A stretch of 26,296 nt of DNA from a virus, in IMG/VR virus record IMGVR_UViG_3300021165_004471, positions 1 to 26,296 of that record; one strand, 5' to 3'. The position numbers and the translations under genes were made by a program. Under the pieces are notes generated by a model, which worked only from the letters and a program-made list of their open reading frames with translations, had not been told where the DNA came from and searched no databases. How positions within the stretch are numbered: the first letter of the stretch is position 1; every line of letters starts with the position of its first letter. Positions 8,354 to 16,837 of the stretch are shown here, in pieces.

Positions 8354-10804
8354 TTAAGCATTTTTAGGACCACCGCTAATAACTCTTACTTCAATAGGTG
8401 TTGTATACGACGGTTTTGTGCCGGCGCCTTGATTTTTTGATTTTGACGTAATTGAACTAAACAATGCTTTATCACCTGCGCAAAAATAATCAATAACATT
8501 TTTACTCATTCCACCAGCATCATCAACTCGCACTTGGCCGCTTCCAACAGGAGCTTTTGTATCTGCATATCTTATTTCCAATACGGTACCAAACTTCCAA
8601 TAGTTACTGGCCACACTTGTACCTTTAACCAATTTATTATTTCTGGTTCCCAAATATTGCCAATCTTCTTTAATTGAACCATTCGCAATATCAGCTTCGG
8701 TTGTTTTATCAAACGAAGATCCATCATCGGCTTTAACATGGCCGTATGCACTCATGTACCATGGTAACCAGTCTCCTGTACCTCCTGGATTGTAAAAGTT
8801 TCTTATAATTTGTGCATTCCGATTAATAATATCAGATACAACGGCTGCGCGATCTTCAAATTCTTTAAGTATTGGTGCTGACCAAGATGAATTTTTAGTA
8901 GCAGTATCTTTAATCGCTGCTTCAAATTCGGTGAGATATTGTGAATCCTTTGTATCATCAACTGTTTTGGAAATTTTATCGTGATAAGCAAGGGAGATGG
9001 TGTGCAATAATGATATACTTGATGTATAAGTTTCCTTTTCTGTTCCAGTATATGATAACAGTTTCCCTTGATCCGCCTCAATTTGTTCTTTTAATTGAAA
9101 AGTAAATGCATCATATTCCTCTTTAGCTTTAGTACTATATTCGGAAATTCCAACAGGAGCTGTCACACCTTCCACACTTGATGGCGGAACACCCATAGGA
9201 ATATTTGTTACAGGTGGAACTGGAGCTCCATTAAAACTATAATTTGTAAGTTTACAAAAATCAGAATTTAATGCTTGTTCAACAATGCCTGATATACCAC
9301 TTACGGCAGCAAAATCATTTAATACTTTATTTGTTTCTTCAATTAAATCAATTCCTGTAGCATTTTTAAGTATACCTATTGCCTCCAATAGTGTAGGTTT
9401 TCTTGGATTGAAATTTTTAATTTGATCAACTACTTGTTGAATTTTATTATATTTTTGTTCTAATGCTTTAAGATCTTCAAATGTTAAACCTGTGGTATCG
9501 TTTAAAAGTCCTTCAAGTTTCTTTGTTGCCAATTCAACAGCTAAATCTTTTAAACGATTGGGAAGATTTTTAGCACAATCGGCCAATGATTTCGCTTGAG
9601 ATAATACATTAATAGATTCTAATGGAAAACCATCAAGCAATGAACCACTATCATCACCTAAGGAATTTCCAAATGCATTTGATTTCTCTTCTCTAATTTC
9701 GACGGAGTCTTCAACAAAAGGTTCGGTTACTGTTACACGTGCACTGTTTGAATTTACATATCCTGCAGCATTTTCAATTCGCACCCAAGCAGATTTTGAT
9801 TCCTGCGCATTGGTTATTACATATGAAGACCCAACGGCTCCGACAATAAGATTATCTGTTATACCTGAAGCTCCAAAATACCATTGGTATGACACAGCAC
9901 TGGAATTTGGTGAAGGTGCAACAACAACGTTTAATGTTGCGGATTGACCTGCAGACACACTTACAGGCAGTGGTTCGGTACTTATTACCGGCGGATCAAT
10001 CACTGTTATTGTTACGGCGTTGCTTGTAACAAGACCTATCGTGCCACTTTTTTTAACACCAACATAAAAATTTTTAGTAATTGTTAACGGTAATGGTGTA
10101 AATGTGGAGGACGTTCCGCTTTGTAATAAAATATCTGGTGATGAATCTTCATACCACTCATATATTAATGGTTCTACGATGGCTGGTATTGTTGCTGCAA
10201 CAACACTTAATTCATTTGTTCTATTTTTATTTACCGAAAAACTTAAAGGTTGTGTTGATATTTCAATAACACTAAGCTCAACAGTTGGTGATAGTACAAA
10301 TTGCGAACTAAAAGTACCGCTTAATTTAATTTTTACAAAATAACTTTTACTTTGAGTTAATGGCGGTGGTGTATAATTAGTACCAGTATGAAGTAAAACA
10401 CCAGAACCTCCCTGCTCATACCACTCATATACAAAAATAGTTTCCGCAGTAATAGTTGCTGGAACTGGTAATGCTAGAATAGATAAAGTAGTTGTAGTAT
10501 TTTTACTTAATGTTGTATTTAAAGGAGGTGTAACAATATCTACTACAGTTACAGTTACGGGGTTGCTTGTAACAAAAGTTTCAGGCACGGAGATTTCCGA
10601 AATTTTAACATAATAATTTTTACTTGTTAAGGATAATGGAACATATGATGCTGAAGGACCGCTTTGTAATAAAACATCAACAGTTGCGTCTTCGTACCAA
10701 TCATATTTTAATGTACCACTTCCTGTTGCAACTACACTTAATGTAATAGAAGCATTTTTAAGAACAGCCTTACTTACAGGCTGAGTTGTTATTGTTACCG
10801 CCAT
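8354..10804 (-). CDS. Ig-repeat virion protein with C-terminal 3D/double-psi barrel-like domain
   Basis: The 816-residue protein starts with four Ig-like domains (about residues 1-90, 91-182, 183-271, 272-362). Each has the pattern TxP-x-SVxxxxx-LSVVA followed by YxWYE and a closing VTVTV strand. Residues about 363-660 are mostly helical. The last 145 residues contain LGTRNN, KFGTVLEIRYAD, VRVDDAGG (about 758-765) and NVIDYFCAGD (about 770-779). The order of a 'GT.' strand, a D-D-x-GG loop and 'IDYF' matches the 3D domain of MltA-like and RlpA-like double-psi barrels that act on peptidoglycan. The gene lies between the needle beta-helix gene and gp25, so it is probably a hub or wedge component exposed at the tail tip. 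Ig domains in phage virions often bind surface sugars weakly. Whether the 3D domain is catalytic cannot be decided from sequence alone. Confidence 0.75.
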   Translation of the reverse strand: MAVTITTQPVSKAVLKNASITLSVVATGSGTLKYDWYEDATVDVLLQSGPSASYVPLSLTSKNYYVKISEISVPETFVTSNPVTVTVVDIVTPPLNTTLSKNTTTTLSILALPVPATITAETIFVYEWYEQGGSGVLLHTGTNYTPPPLTQSKSYFVKIKLSGTFSSQFVLSPTVELSVIEISTQPLSFSVNKNRTNELSVVAATIPAIVEPLIYEWYEDSSPDILLQSGTSSTFTPLPLTITKNFYVGVKKSGTIGLVTSNAVTITVIDPPVISTEPLPVSVSAGQSATLNVVVAPSPNSSAVSYQWYFGASGITDNLIVGAVGSSYVITNAQESKSAWVRIENAAGYVNSNSARVTVTEPFVEDSVEIREEKSNAFGNSLGDDSGSLLDGFPLESINVLSQAKSLADCAKNLPNRLKDLAVELATKKLEGLLNDTTGLTFEDLKALEQKYNKIQQVVDQIKNFNPRKPTLLEAIGILKNATGIDLIEETNKVLNDFAAVSGISGIVEQALNSDFCKLTNYSFNGAPVPPVTNIPMGVPPSSVEGVTAPVGISEYSTKAKEEYDAFTFQLKEQIEADQGKLLSYTGTEKETYTSSISLLHTISLAYHDKISKTVDDTKDSQYLTEFEAAIKDTATKNSSWSAPILKEFEDRAAVVSDIINRNAQIIRNFYNPGGTGDWLPWYMSAYGHVKADDGSSFDKTTEADIANGSIKEDWQYLGTRNNKLVKGTSVASNYWKFGTVLEIRYADTKAPVGSGQVRVDDAGGMSKNVIDYFCAGDKALFSSITSKSKNQGAGTKPSYTTPIEVRVISGGPKNA

Positions 10805-10806
10805 AA

Positions 10807-11586
10807 TTAATTATCCAAATTGATTGTTGAGCCTTTAATTTGAACAGCACCTGAACTGTCCAAAGTTGTTTCTCCTTTACATTTAACTGTAAACATTGAA
10901 CCATTAATTGATGTTTCACCTGTATCAGTTAATATATTATTAGTTGAAGAAATTTTTAGGCTACCCGTGGTTTTTATAATACGATCATATGCAAGACTTT
11001 TATCAGGACCTAATACTGTTGTTTGGTTTTTTCCGAGAACAAATAAACTATTTCCATCATATATTGATGAATTATTCCCTCCGTGAATTTCCAATCTCCT
11101 ACCAGTGGATATATCCACTTCGCTTTTGCCTTTAATTGTATGTTTATGGTCACCTTGAACTGTAATTTTTTCATTAGTGCCAATGTTCATTGCATATTCA
11201 TCCGATATTTCTGCAATCATTTGACCTCCAATTTTTGATCGTTTGGTGCCTACAATTGTTTCACTGTAATCACCATTAACTTCAAGATTATAGTTTCCAT
11301 TAACAACTGTATTACAATTTCCCATTACGGTAATATTAACATTACCGCTAACGGTAATATTGTCATCACCAAAAACAACTTTAAATCCACTACCCAAAAC
11401 CGTTAATGTATGATCACCAGTAGCATTTATTTCCTCACTGGTTCCGGATTTGTGCGCACGATATAGTCTTTCATTACCAAAAGTATCATCCACTTCCATC
11501 ACGTGACCACTACGTGTTTTAGTAACGCTGTTGTAAGGATAAACCGAATCACCTTTAGCTACTGGAGCTGACCATTCACTTGCCAT
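10807..11586 (-). CDS. gp5C-like beta-helix needle protein (VgrG-type)
   Basis: From the ATG at 11584-11586 the protein has 259 residues. After a short N-terminus (MASEWSAPVAKGDSVYPYNS) it runs into repeats of about eight residues such as DDNITVSGNVNITVMGNCNT and VNGNYNLEVNGDYSETIVG, then GKSEVDISTGRRLEIHGG. These are the G/N-D-x-x-x-x-V-x rungs of the triple-stranded beta-helix that forms the T4 gp5 C-terminal needle and VgrG spikes. In T4 this needle is part of gp5; here it is a separate gene directly after gp5. A TTG codon at 11602-11604 overlaps the gp5 stop (TTGA) and could add six residues. I prefer the ATG because a GATAAATA late promoter variant lies between the two starts. The needle role is confident. 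Confidence 0.88.
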   Translation of the reverse strand: MASEWSAPVAKGDSVYPYNSVTKTRSGHVMEVDDTFGNERLYRAHKSGTSEEINATGDHTLTVLGSGFKVVFGDDNITVSGNVNITVMGNCNTVVNGNYNLEVNGDYSETIVGTKRSKIGGQMIAEISDEYAMNIGTNEKITVQGDHKHTIKGKSEVDISTGRRLEIHGGNNSSIYDGNSLFVLGKNQTTVLGPDKSLAYDRIIKTTGSLKISSTNNILTDTGETSINGSMFTVKCKGETTLDSSGAVQIKGSTINLDN

Positions 11587-11594
11587 AGTATTTG

Positions 11595-11602
11595 TATTTA
11601 TC
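11595..11602 (-). promoter_or_regulatory. Late promoter variant GATAAATA
   Basis: One base away from TATAAATA, overlapping the end of the gp5 gene and ending 8 nt before the ATG of the needle gene. It may allow extra late transcription of the needle and following genes. Confidence 0.45.
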
Positions 11603-12593
11603 AAACAATTAAAGATGCAACACTTCGTACACTTTTAAGATATCTAGTTTTTTCGTAAACACCATTGCCTTCTCTGCTTCCTGCCGCATTTGTATTACCT
11701 TCAATACATTTAAAAGAACCGTTTGAATCGCTATTTGTTGCGGCAATACCAATATGACTAAAACTAAACACAACGAGATCTCCGGCATTAATTGTTCTTG
11801 GATTTACTATAAGTTTTGCAATCGAAGGATTTGATTGCGCCCATGACTCATATCCACCACCTTTAAATGCTGATGCGCTTTTAGGTCTAATATCATCAGT
11901 CAATACTCCAGTTTGTTGAACACACCAAGAAGTAAATGCAGCACACCATGGCGCACGATCATTATAACCTCCAGGATAACTTGTTGCGCCCCAAAATTCC
12001 GAAATTCCAGGCCCTTGGTTTACAGATGTTTCATATGTATTTCCTACTCTACTTTTTGCAATGGCAATCATTTTTTCTCGTATACCTCCTGCGACATTTG
12101 GAGGAGGAGGAGGATTTTCCAATGTTGATAACGGATTACTTCCACCTACGACATTTCCGCCATAACTTGCAATTCCACCAGATTGACTTCCACTGGCTGC
12201 TCCGGCTGGAATATCATTTCCGCCACTGATACCGTATGAACCATAAGGATCTTTAAATCCTACACCGCTCATTGAACCAATACCATTATCATAACCACCA
12301 ACATCAGCAGCTGATGCAATACTGCTTAATATTACAGGATCTTGCATTTCAGTTCCATCTCTAAAAAATCCAAATACCCAACTTCCAGGAACCAATCCGG
12401 TCGCACTGGTACCTACGCCGCTTGTACTTGCACTTGTTACAGGTAGTAAACAAGTTGACCATGGAAGATCTTCCGTGGGAAGTTCGGCTTTATCATCTGT
12501 ATGAAAACCTAAACAACGAACTCTTACTCTACCCGCTCCGGTCGGATCGGATACATCTTCAACAACGGCAGTAAACCATGTATTAATTTTCAT
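11601..12593 (-). CDS. gp5: gp5-like baseplate hub protein with CHAP peptidoglycan hydrolase domain
   Basis: Residues 1-95 form the OB-fold typical of gp5/VgrG hubs: WFTAVVEDVSDPTGAGRVRVRCLGFH, then DLPWSTCLLP, then LVPGSWVFGFFRDGTEMQDPVIL. Residues 96-167 are a Gly/Ser linker ending in five prolines. Residues 170-330 are a CHAP-like cysteine amidase/endopeptidase of the kind seen in TIGR02594 proteins: APWCAAFTSWCVQQTG gives catalytic Cys217, GDLVVFSFSHIGIAATN gives His280, and IEGNTN (298-302) supplies the third polar residue. In T4 this position in gp5 holds a lysozyme, so the tail-associated enzyme here would cut peptide or amide bonds rather than glycan strands. It sits just after the gp27-like hub gene, as expected for partners. 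The cut for T4-style maturation is not visible. Confidence 0.88.
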   Translation of the reverse strand: MKINTWFTAVVEDVSDPTGAGRVRVRCLGFHTDDKAELPTEDLPWSTCLLPVTSASTSGVGTSATGLVPGSWVFGFFRDGTEMQDPVILSSIASAADVGGYDNGIGSMSGVGFKDPYGSYGISGGNDIPAGAASGSQSGGIASYGGNVVGGSNPLSTLENPPPPPNVAGGIREKMIAIAKSRVGNTYETSVNQGPGISEFWGATSYPGGYNDRAPWCAAFTSWCVQQTGVLTDDIRPKSASAFKGGGYESWAQSNPSIAKLIVNPRTINAGDLVVFSFSHIGIAATNSDSNGSFKCIEGNTNAAGSREGNGVYEKTRYLKSVRSVASLIV

Positions 12594-12597
12594 ACTT

Positions 12598-13974
12598 TTA
12601 TTGATCTTTCATTATTTTAGCAGTAGTGGTGTATTTACCATCGGTAAAATTATGAACCGCAACTGCTACCAAATATATTCCCGATAATGCTTTATCTTCA
12701 TCATCATCTGGATCATTGGCTGTATTAATTTTTGCATTATATTCCTCAATGTTGCAAGATTTAGGAACCTTAATTTCAATTTTTTTACCTGGGTTTAAAG
12801 CAAAATCTCCATATATTTCAATTTGGTGATTTAATGTTTCCATATTGGACAAATAAGATTTTATACGTCCTAAACTGTCTGTCATAACAGTGGAACTGTT
12901 TGGGTTTCCACTGGCATTACTATTACTATTTGTGGAAACCAGCGTGCGACTTGCATCAGGTAAATTGGTTAAAGGTTCTGCGACAGCTGCAATTCCATTT
13001 GTTATAAAATTAAGAGTTTTACCATAAGGAGAATCTTCGAGTAATTTATTCTTTTTTATTTTAGCATCTTTATCTCTATTAAATATTTTGGAAATAAATG
13101 ATTTTTTAGCATAATCTGTAACAACTGTTTTATTGGAAAAAGCACCATCGTTCGCTTGCTTTAATTTGTCCAATTTTATATTGCTTTTCATATTAATAAT
13201 TTTATCCAAATTTTCCTCATATGCTTCAACTGTTCCAGGAACAGCCACCTGTTGCGGCTTATATTGATATGTTTTATATAGTTTTCTTTTAAGAAGTTTT
13301 GTTAATGATGTAATTGCAATAAGATTGGAACTTATTCTAGGAAAAATGAAAAATGGCGCACCTTCTGCATCAAAAGCTTTTTGTCTTAACCATTCAATTG
13401 CTTTAAGAGGACTTTGAATAACAAGCACTCCGTCAAATGAAGATACACATGAATCAGTAACAATTACATTTGTCATGTTAAGATCTTTTTGAAAAACTTT
13501 TTTAATGTTATCAACCACATTTCCTTTAACACTTCGACTTATTCTTTTTAACATTGATAAATATGCAAAATCCGATACGGCAATTAAATCGTATTCTTGA
13601 ACACTTGATTGTGGTGATTTTTGATAGTTTGGATATTCCTTAACTAAAAAGGTAAGGTTAACTTCAACGGTCCGAGTATTTTTATCATTTGCTTTTTGTA
13701 ATATTATGTGTATAATCTCTTGTCCACTTACAGCAAAGTCTTCAAAAAAATTAACATTATCTCGTATGCGAGCATTAAACATAATCACGGGACTGAAAAG
13801 TTCTTCGGTAAGTGTAAAACTTGTAACAATAGGTTGAAGATCAAAAAGTTCACCTTTCTGATTTCTTATAATCATTTTTTTAACAAAAAATGCACCAGAT
13901 ACGTTTTGAAACTCACCATCTTTTGATACACCTTTTGGTGTATTGCTGGTTACAGTATTATCATAAGATGCCAT
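12598..13974 (-). CDS. gp27: gp27-like baseplate hub protein
   Basis: This 458-residue protein begins MASYDNTVTSNTPKGVSKDG and has the segment FVKKMIIRNQKGELFDLQPI (about residues 30-49), then TLTEELFSPVIMFNARIRDN (about 54-73) and EVNLTFLVKEYPNY. These fit the first tube-like domain of gp27/VgrG-type hubs. The middle part DGVLVIQSPLKAIEWLRQKA followed by GAPFFIFPRISSNLIAITSL corresponds to the second domain. T4 gp27 has 391 residues; the extra length here is mainly a polar insert around residues 240-380. gp27 forms the trimeric socket that holds gp5 and begins the tail tube channel, and gp5 follows with a 4-nt gap. No own promoter was seen. I judge the hub assignment from pattern and order. 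Confidence 0.75.
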   Translation of the reverse strand: MASYDNTVTSNTPKGVSKDGEFQNVSGAFFVKKMIIRNQKGELFDLQPIVTSFTLTEELFSPVIMFNARIRDNVNFFEDFAVSGQEIIHIILQKANDKNTRTVEVNLTFLVKEYPNYQKSPQSSVQEYDLIAVSDFAYLSMLKRISRSVKGNVVDNIKKVFQKDLNMTNVIVTDSCVSSFDGVLVIQSPLKAIEWLRQKAFDAEGAPFFIFPRISSNLIAITSLTKLLKRKLYKTYQYKPQQVAVPGTVEAYEENLDKIINMKSNIKLDKLKQANDGAFSNKTVVTDYAKKSFISKIFNRDKDAKIKKNKLLEDSPYGKTLNFITNGIAAVAEPLTNLPDASRTLVSTNSNSNASGNPNSSTVMTDSLGRIKSYLSNMETLNHQIEIYGDFALNPGKKIEIKVPKSCNIEEYNAKINTANDPDDDEDKALSGIYLVAVAVHNFTDGKYTTTAKIMKDQ

Positions 13975-13978
13975 AATT

Positions 13979-15367
13979 TTATCTGTTTAATAAATCAAAA
14001 TAATTTTTTGAAAAATTTCGAATTGCGTCAGGTCTTATTACCTTAATATTTCTTTTATTTAAATTGCCTTGATTTTCCTTTTCATAAAAACTTATTCTTC
14101 CGACAGCGCCTCGCAAATTTGAAATTGATGTACCAATCGCCGTGACTCCAGAAGTTGGAGGTGAAAATGTAACAGACGGGGTGGTTGTATATCCTGAACC
14201 TGGATTTGTTATAATAACTGACGTCACAATCCCTCCATTAATTACTGCTGTGCCGGTCGCTGTAATATGACCATCTGGGGCAGCTGTGAATGTAACGGTA
14301 GGAGCAGTTGTATATCCCGAACCCGGATTTGTTATTCTAACAGAATTTGCCAAATTTAATCTTAATACATCATATAATGAAACTGGAATAGTAGTTGTTA
14401 TTGATTCACCATCAACTGCATCTGTTTGAGTTAATGTATATTGAGCTGTTGCGTTTCTGTAAAGTGGCCATGAATAATTATTTAAATTGGTATTAGGATC
14501 CCGAACCTTTAAATATTTTTTATCAAAAATATATCTTTCCTCGTCTCCTATAAGGTATCGTGGTACACTGCCTGGTAAGTCATCGGCAAGAAATCCTGGG
14601 TAATAGAATTTATCAATCGGTTCAAAATATTTGACCGCTGCTGCAACATATCGTGCTTTTAAACTTTTATTGGCTTCAAAAGCAGCAGCTTCTGTAACTT
14701 CATTATATGGATTAACCCATGACAATTTAAATACATCTTTGTTTAACAGTGAGTCTCTAGATGTGACATTGCCAGCAGAATCACGAATATCATAAATTAC
14801 AAGTTGGCATGTTGTATTATCATATTTTAATATTTTTGCCGTAGGTAAATCGCCGCCGCCGTCTAATGCAGGAGATAATCTTAAATATGGCAAATATTCA
14901 TCTTGGTCATCAATTGGTGATAATAAATCATTTTTTGGAATTAATGGAACAACTGAAAAATCTGATTCCATTTTTTCGGCAATAAGTTTTGGTAATTGGT
15001 TATTATTGTCCAATGATTCATGAAGAATTGGGTTAAAAGTAATTGCGCTATAAGGATCGTATTCATTAATTATCATTGCTTCGAAGGCATGACTGTTTAA
15101 CGGCCAAGCATTACTTAATCCTTCTTTAAGACTATCATTGACAACAAAAAATGTCCAATAATATTGTGCGGTCCCATAAAGATTATACGAAAGATTATCT
15201 GGTCTTTCACCGTCTTGAATTTCATGAAAAGTATAATATGTTATTTTGTCTTCATCAATTGTATTAATGTCAACTGTTTTTGTAATGTCAACTTGAACGG
15301 AAAAAGATCCATCATTGTTAACATCAAACAATACTTTTGGGAATTTATTAAAATAGTTTATAGCCAT
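13979..15367 (-). CDS. gp53: gp53-like baseplate wedge protein with C-terminal Gly-Ser-Gly-Tyr repeats
   Basis: The N-terminal 110 residues match the gp53 pattern: YYTFHEIQDGERPDNLSYNLYGTAQYYWTFFVVNDS (about residues 44-79) parallels T4 gp53, where a '.RPEELA...YG.PQLYWVLL.CND' segment is found, followed by a YDPY motif. In T4, gp53 (about 196 residues) clamps the baseplate wedges together. This version is 462 residues long. The extra C-terminal part holds two copies of ITNPGSGYTT.P.VTF (about residues 345-400) separated by a GTAVINGGIVTSV turn, a beta-repeat module that recurs in marine phage structural proteins. It lies between gp48-like and gp27-like genes with a 4-nt gap to the next gene. 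The gp53 identity is good; the function of the added module is unknown. Confidence 0.82.
   Translation of the reverse strand: MAINYFNKFPKVLFDVNNDGSFSVQVDITKTVDINTIDEDKITYYTFHEIQDGERPDNLSYNLYGTAQYYWTFFVVNDSLKEGLSNAWPLNSHAFEAMIINEYDPYSAITFNPILHESLDNNNQLPKLIAEKMESDFSVVPLIPKNDLLSPIDDQDEYLPYLRLSPALDGGGDLPTAKILKYDNTTCQLVIYDIRDSAGNVTSRDSLLNKDVFKLSWVNPYNEVTEAAAFEANKSLKARYVAAAVKYFEPIDKFYYPGFLADDLPGSVPRYLIGDEERYIFDKKYLKVRDPNTNLNNYSWPLYRNATAQYTLTQTDAVDGESITTTIPVSLYDVLRLNLANSVRITNPGSGYTTAPTVTFTAAPDGHITATGTAVINGGIVTSVIITNPGSGYTTTPSVTFSPPTSGVTAIGTSISNLRGAVGRISFYEKENQGNLNKRNIKVIRPDAIRNFSKNYFDLLNR
14187..14336 (-). repeat. Imperfect direct repeat coding NPGSGYT modules
   Basis: Two closely similar stretches at about 14187-14214 and 14309-14336 both encode ITNPGSGYTT in the C-terminal half of the gp53-like protein, about 122 bp apart. 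The DNA differs at a few third-codon positions only, which suggests duplication followed by drift under protein-level constraint. Confidence 0.7.
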
Positions 15368-15379
15368 ATTTTTAGTTTT

Positions 15380-16339
15380 TTAACCACCAATTCCGTATAC
15401 ATTTTGATTTGCTTTAAAAGTGCTTCCTCCATCATTTTTTACTGCTGCCCTTGTTGTTTCCGTATTAGTTGGTGTTTCGGTTGTGCCAACTGAAGGGCTG
15501 CTCAAAGTTTCTACGGTTCCATCAGGATTTATTTTTTGATATGAATTTAAGAAATCTTTTTGTTCGTATGCTTTTGTTTCGAGTAACTTAATATCTTCAT
15601 ATGTTAATGCACGAGATTCTTTAAATGCAATTGTAATATCCGTTTCTATTGGTGAACCGTCACTATGCCAAATATTAACACTCGAATTAAAATTGGTGGT
15701 TAAATCGGTAAGATAGCATTCAAATATTTTAGGTAAATATGATATATCACTACCAGTAACACCATCTATAAATCTTATTCTCCAAGTTGGAGGGTATTTT
15801 AAGGAAATAAAATTACCTATAGGATATAAGTTTGATCTAAATCCTTTTACAATGTTTGCAACTGTTTGTGATTCACTTTGACTTTTTGCGATAAATTTAA
15901 AAGAAAAAGTGAATCCTCTTGTACCAACGCCAGTAAATTCTGTTGTAACATTTTTATTTAATGTTGCTCCCATTCCAATAGAAACTCCAGTTTTCACTTC
16001 GCCGTCAATAGGTGCTTTTCCAATAGCTCCAGCAATAAGATCTTTCATACTCGCCTTTTCATATGCGTTGGTTCCAGTTTTTACTGCTCCGGCGATTGCT
16101 CCTTCAAGTCCATCTGCTTTAGCTCCTGCACTGACATTTTTTGCTGCGGCCATTGCAAGACCTCCTATAATTCCCAGAGACGCATCATTATATGATGCGC
16201 CGTCACCAAAAGAAATACCTGAAGGAATTGGAACATAAACAACAAATTCACCTTTATCATTAGGAGCAAAACATTTAAGCTCCATCATAGGTCTTTTTGC
16301 GCTTTTTAATTCGTCGGGAAATACTAGTGGTGATGCCAT
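15380..16339 (-). CDS. gp48: gp48-like baseplate tail tube cap
   Basis: The protein has 319 residues. The N-terminal half has an Ala/Gly-rich low-complexity stretch (about residues 45-110, IIGGLAMAAAKNVSAGAKAD). The C-terminal half has the tube-like features of gp48: RGFTFSFKFIAKSQSESQTV, then ISLKYPPTWRIRFID, then YLPKIFECYLTDLTTNFNSS and ETDITIAFKESRALTYEDI. T4 gp48 (364 residues) shows the same order of 'F.W/F.L.P.S..E', 'NPTVW', 'GPC.I.S' and 'EITMRE'. gp48 caps the hub and, with gp54, starts tail tube polymerisation. It is the first gene of the long minus-strand baseplate operon and has its own TATAAATA element 19 nt before the ATG, shared in mirror arrangement with gp4. The tail has many Thr and Asn residues. 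The gp48 versus gp54 identity is likely but not certain. Confidence 0.75.
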   Translation of the reverse strand: MASPLVFPDELKSAKRPMMELKCFAPNDKGEFVVYVPIPSGISFGDGASYNDASLGIIGGLAMAAAKNVSAGAKADGLEGAIAGAVKTGTNAYEKASMKDLIAGAIGKAPIDGEVKTGVSIGMGATLNKNVTTEFTGVGTRGFTFSFKFIAKSQSESQTVANIVKGFRSNLYPIGNFISLKYPPTWRIRFIDGVTGSDISYLPKIFECYLTDLTTNFNSSVNIWHSDGSPIETDITIAFKESRALTYEDIKLLETKAYEQKDFLNSYQKINPDGTVETLSSPSVGTTETPTNTETTRAAVKNDGGSTFKANQNVYGIGG

Positions 16340-16346
16340 ATAAATA
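16339..16346 (+). promoter_or_regulatory. T4-type late promoter TATAAATA before gp4
   Basis: A perfect TATAAATA on the plus strand, 19 nt before the gp4 ATG. Its first base is the last base of the complement of the gp48-like start codon. The predicted +1 is about 16352, followed by a TAAGG ribosome binding site (16353-16357) 8 nt before ATG. Confidence 0.75.
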
Positions 16347-16358
16347 GTTGTATAAGGT

Positions 16359-16366
16359 TATTTATA
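16359..16366 (-). promoter_or_regulatory. T4-type late promoter TATAAATA before the baseplate operon
   Basis: A perfect minus-strand TATAAATA, 19 nt before the ATG of the gp48-like gene. It shares its outermost base with the A of the gp4 start codon. The predicted +1 is about 16353, directly next to the +1 of the opposing promoter. Confidence 0.75.
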
Positions 16367-16830
16367 TGACATACAAAGGTAGATTTGTTCCGCAAAATAT
16401 TTTAAAATATGAAGGTAATCCGATGAGGATTCAATACCGATCGTTGTGGGAACGACAAACATTTCGTTGGTTGGATGCCAATCCAAATGTGGCAAAATGG
16501 AGCAGTGAAGAAGTAATTGTTCCGTATATGTGCCGAACAGATAATAGAAAACACTTATATTATCCTGATTTGAAAGTTACATTTAAAAATGGTTCAACAT
16601 ACCTTATTGAAATTAAACCTAAAAGGGAAACAATAGAACCTAAAAGAAAAGCAAGAACAAAAGCATTTTTGCTTGAAGTTACGACATATGCAAAAAATAT
16701 TTCCAAATGGGAAGCCGCTGCATCTTACGCAAAAGATAAAGGTTGGAACTTTGAAGTATGGCACGAAGGTACATTACAATCATTAGGTATTGTTTTATTA
16801 CTTAAGGAAAGTAAAAAGAAAACCATTTAG
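16366..16830 (+). CDS. gp4: Head completion nuclease gp4
   Basis: Starting at the ATG at 16366 (preceded by TAAGG) the protein has 154 residues, almost the T4 gp4 length (about 150). The start MTYKGRFVPQNILKYEGNPM and RIQYRSLWERQ, then SSEEVIVPY are near-signature gp4 segments. It has a PD-(D/E)xK type nuclease pattern: Glu49 in the SSEE segment, Pro67-Asp68 in YYPDL, and Glu82-x-Lys84 in LIEIKPK. This is the same fold group as TnsA-type endonucleases. In T4, gp4 is needed to finish DNA-filled heads before tail joining. An upstream TTG at 16348 would give six more residues but lies before the expected +1 of the late promoter. The gene opens the plus-strand unit. The assignment is confident; catalytic activity is inferred from residues. 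Confidence 0.93.
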   Translation: MTYKGRFVPQNILKYEGNPMRIQYRSLWERQTFRWLDANPNVAKWSSEEVIVPYMCRTDNRKHLYYPDLKVTFKNGSTYLIEIKPKRETIEPKRKARTKAFLLEVTTYAKNISKWEAAASYAKDKGWNFEVWHEGTLQSLGIVLLLKESKKKTI

Positions 16831-16837
16831 AAATGTT

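Noticed and set aside
16348-16365. TTG start giving a longer gp4
   Set aside because: It lies before the predicted late transcription start, and the ATG at 16366 matches the T4 gp4 N-terminus and has a ribosome binding site.
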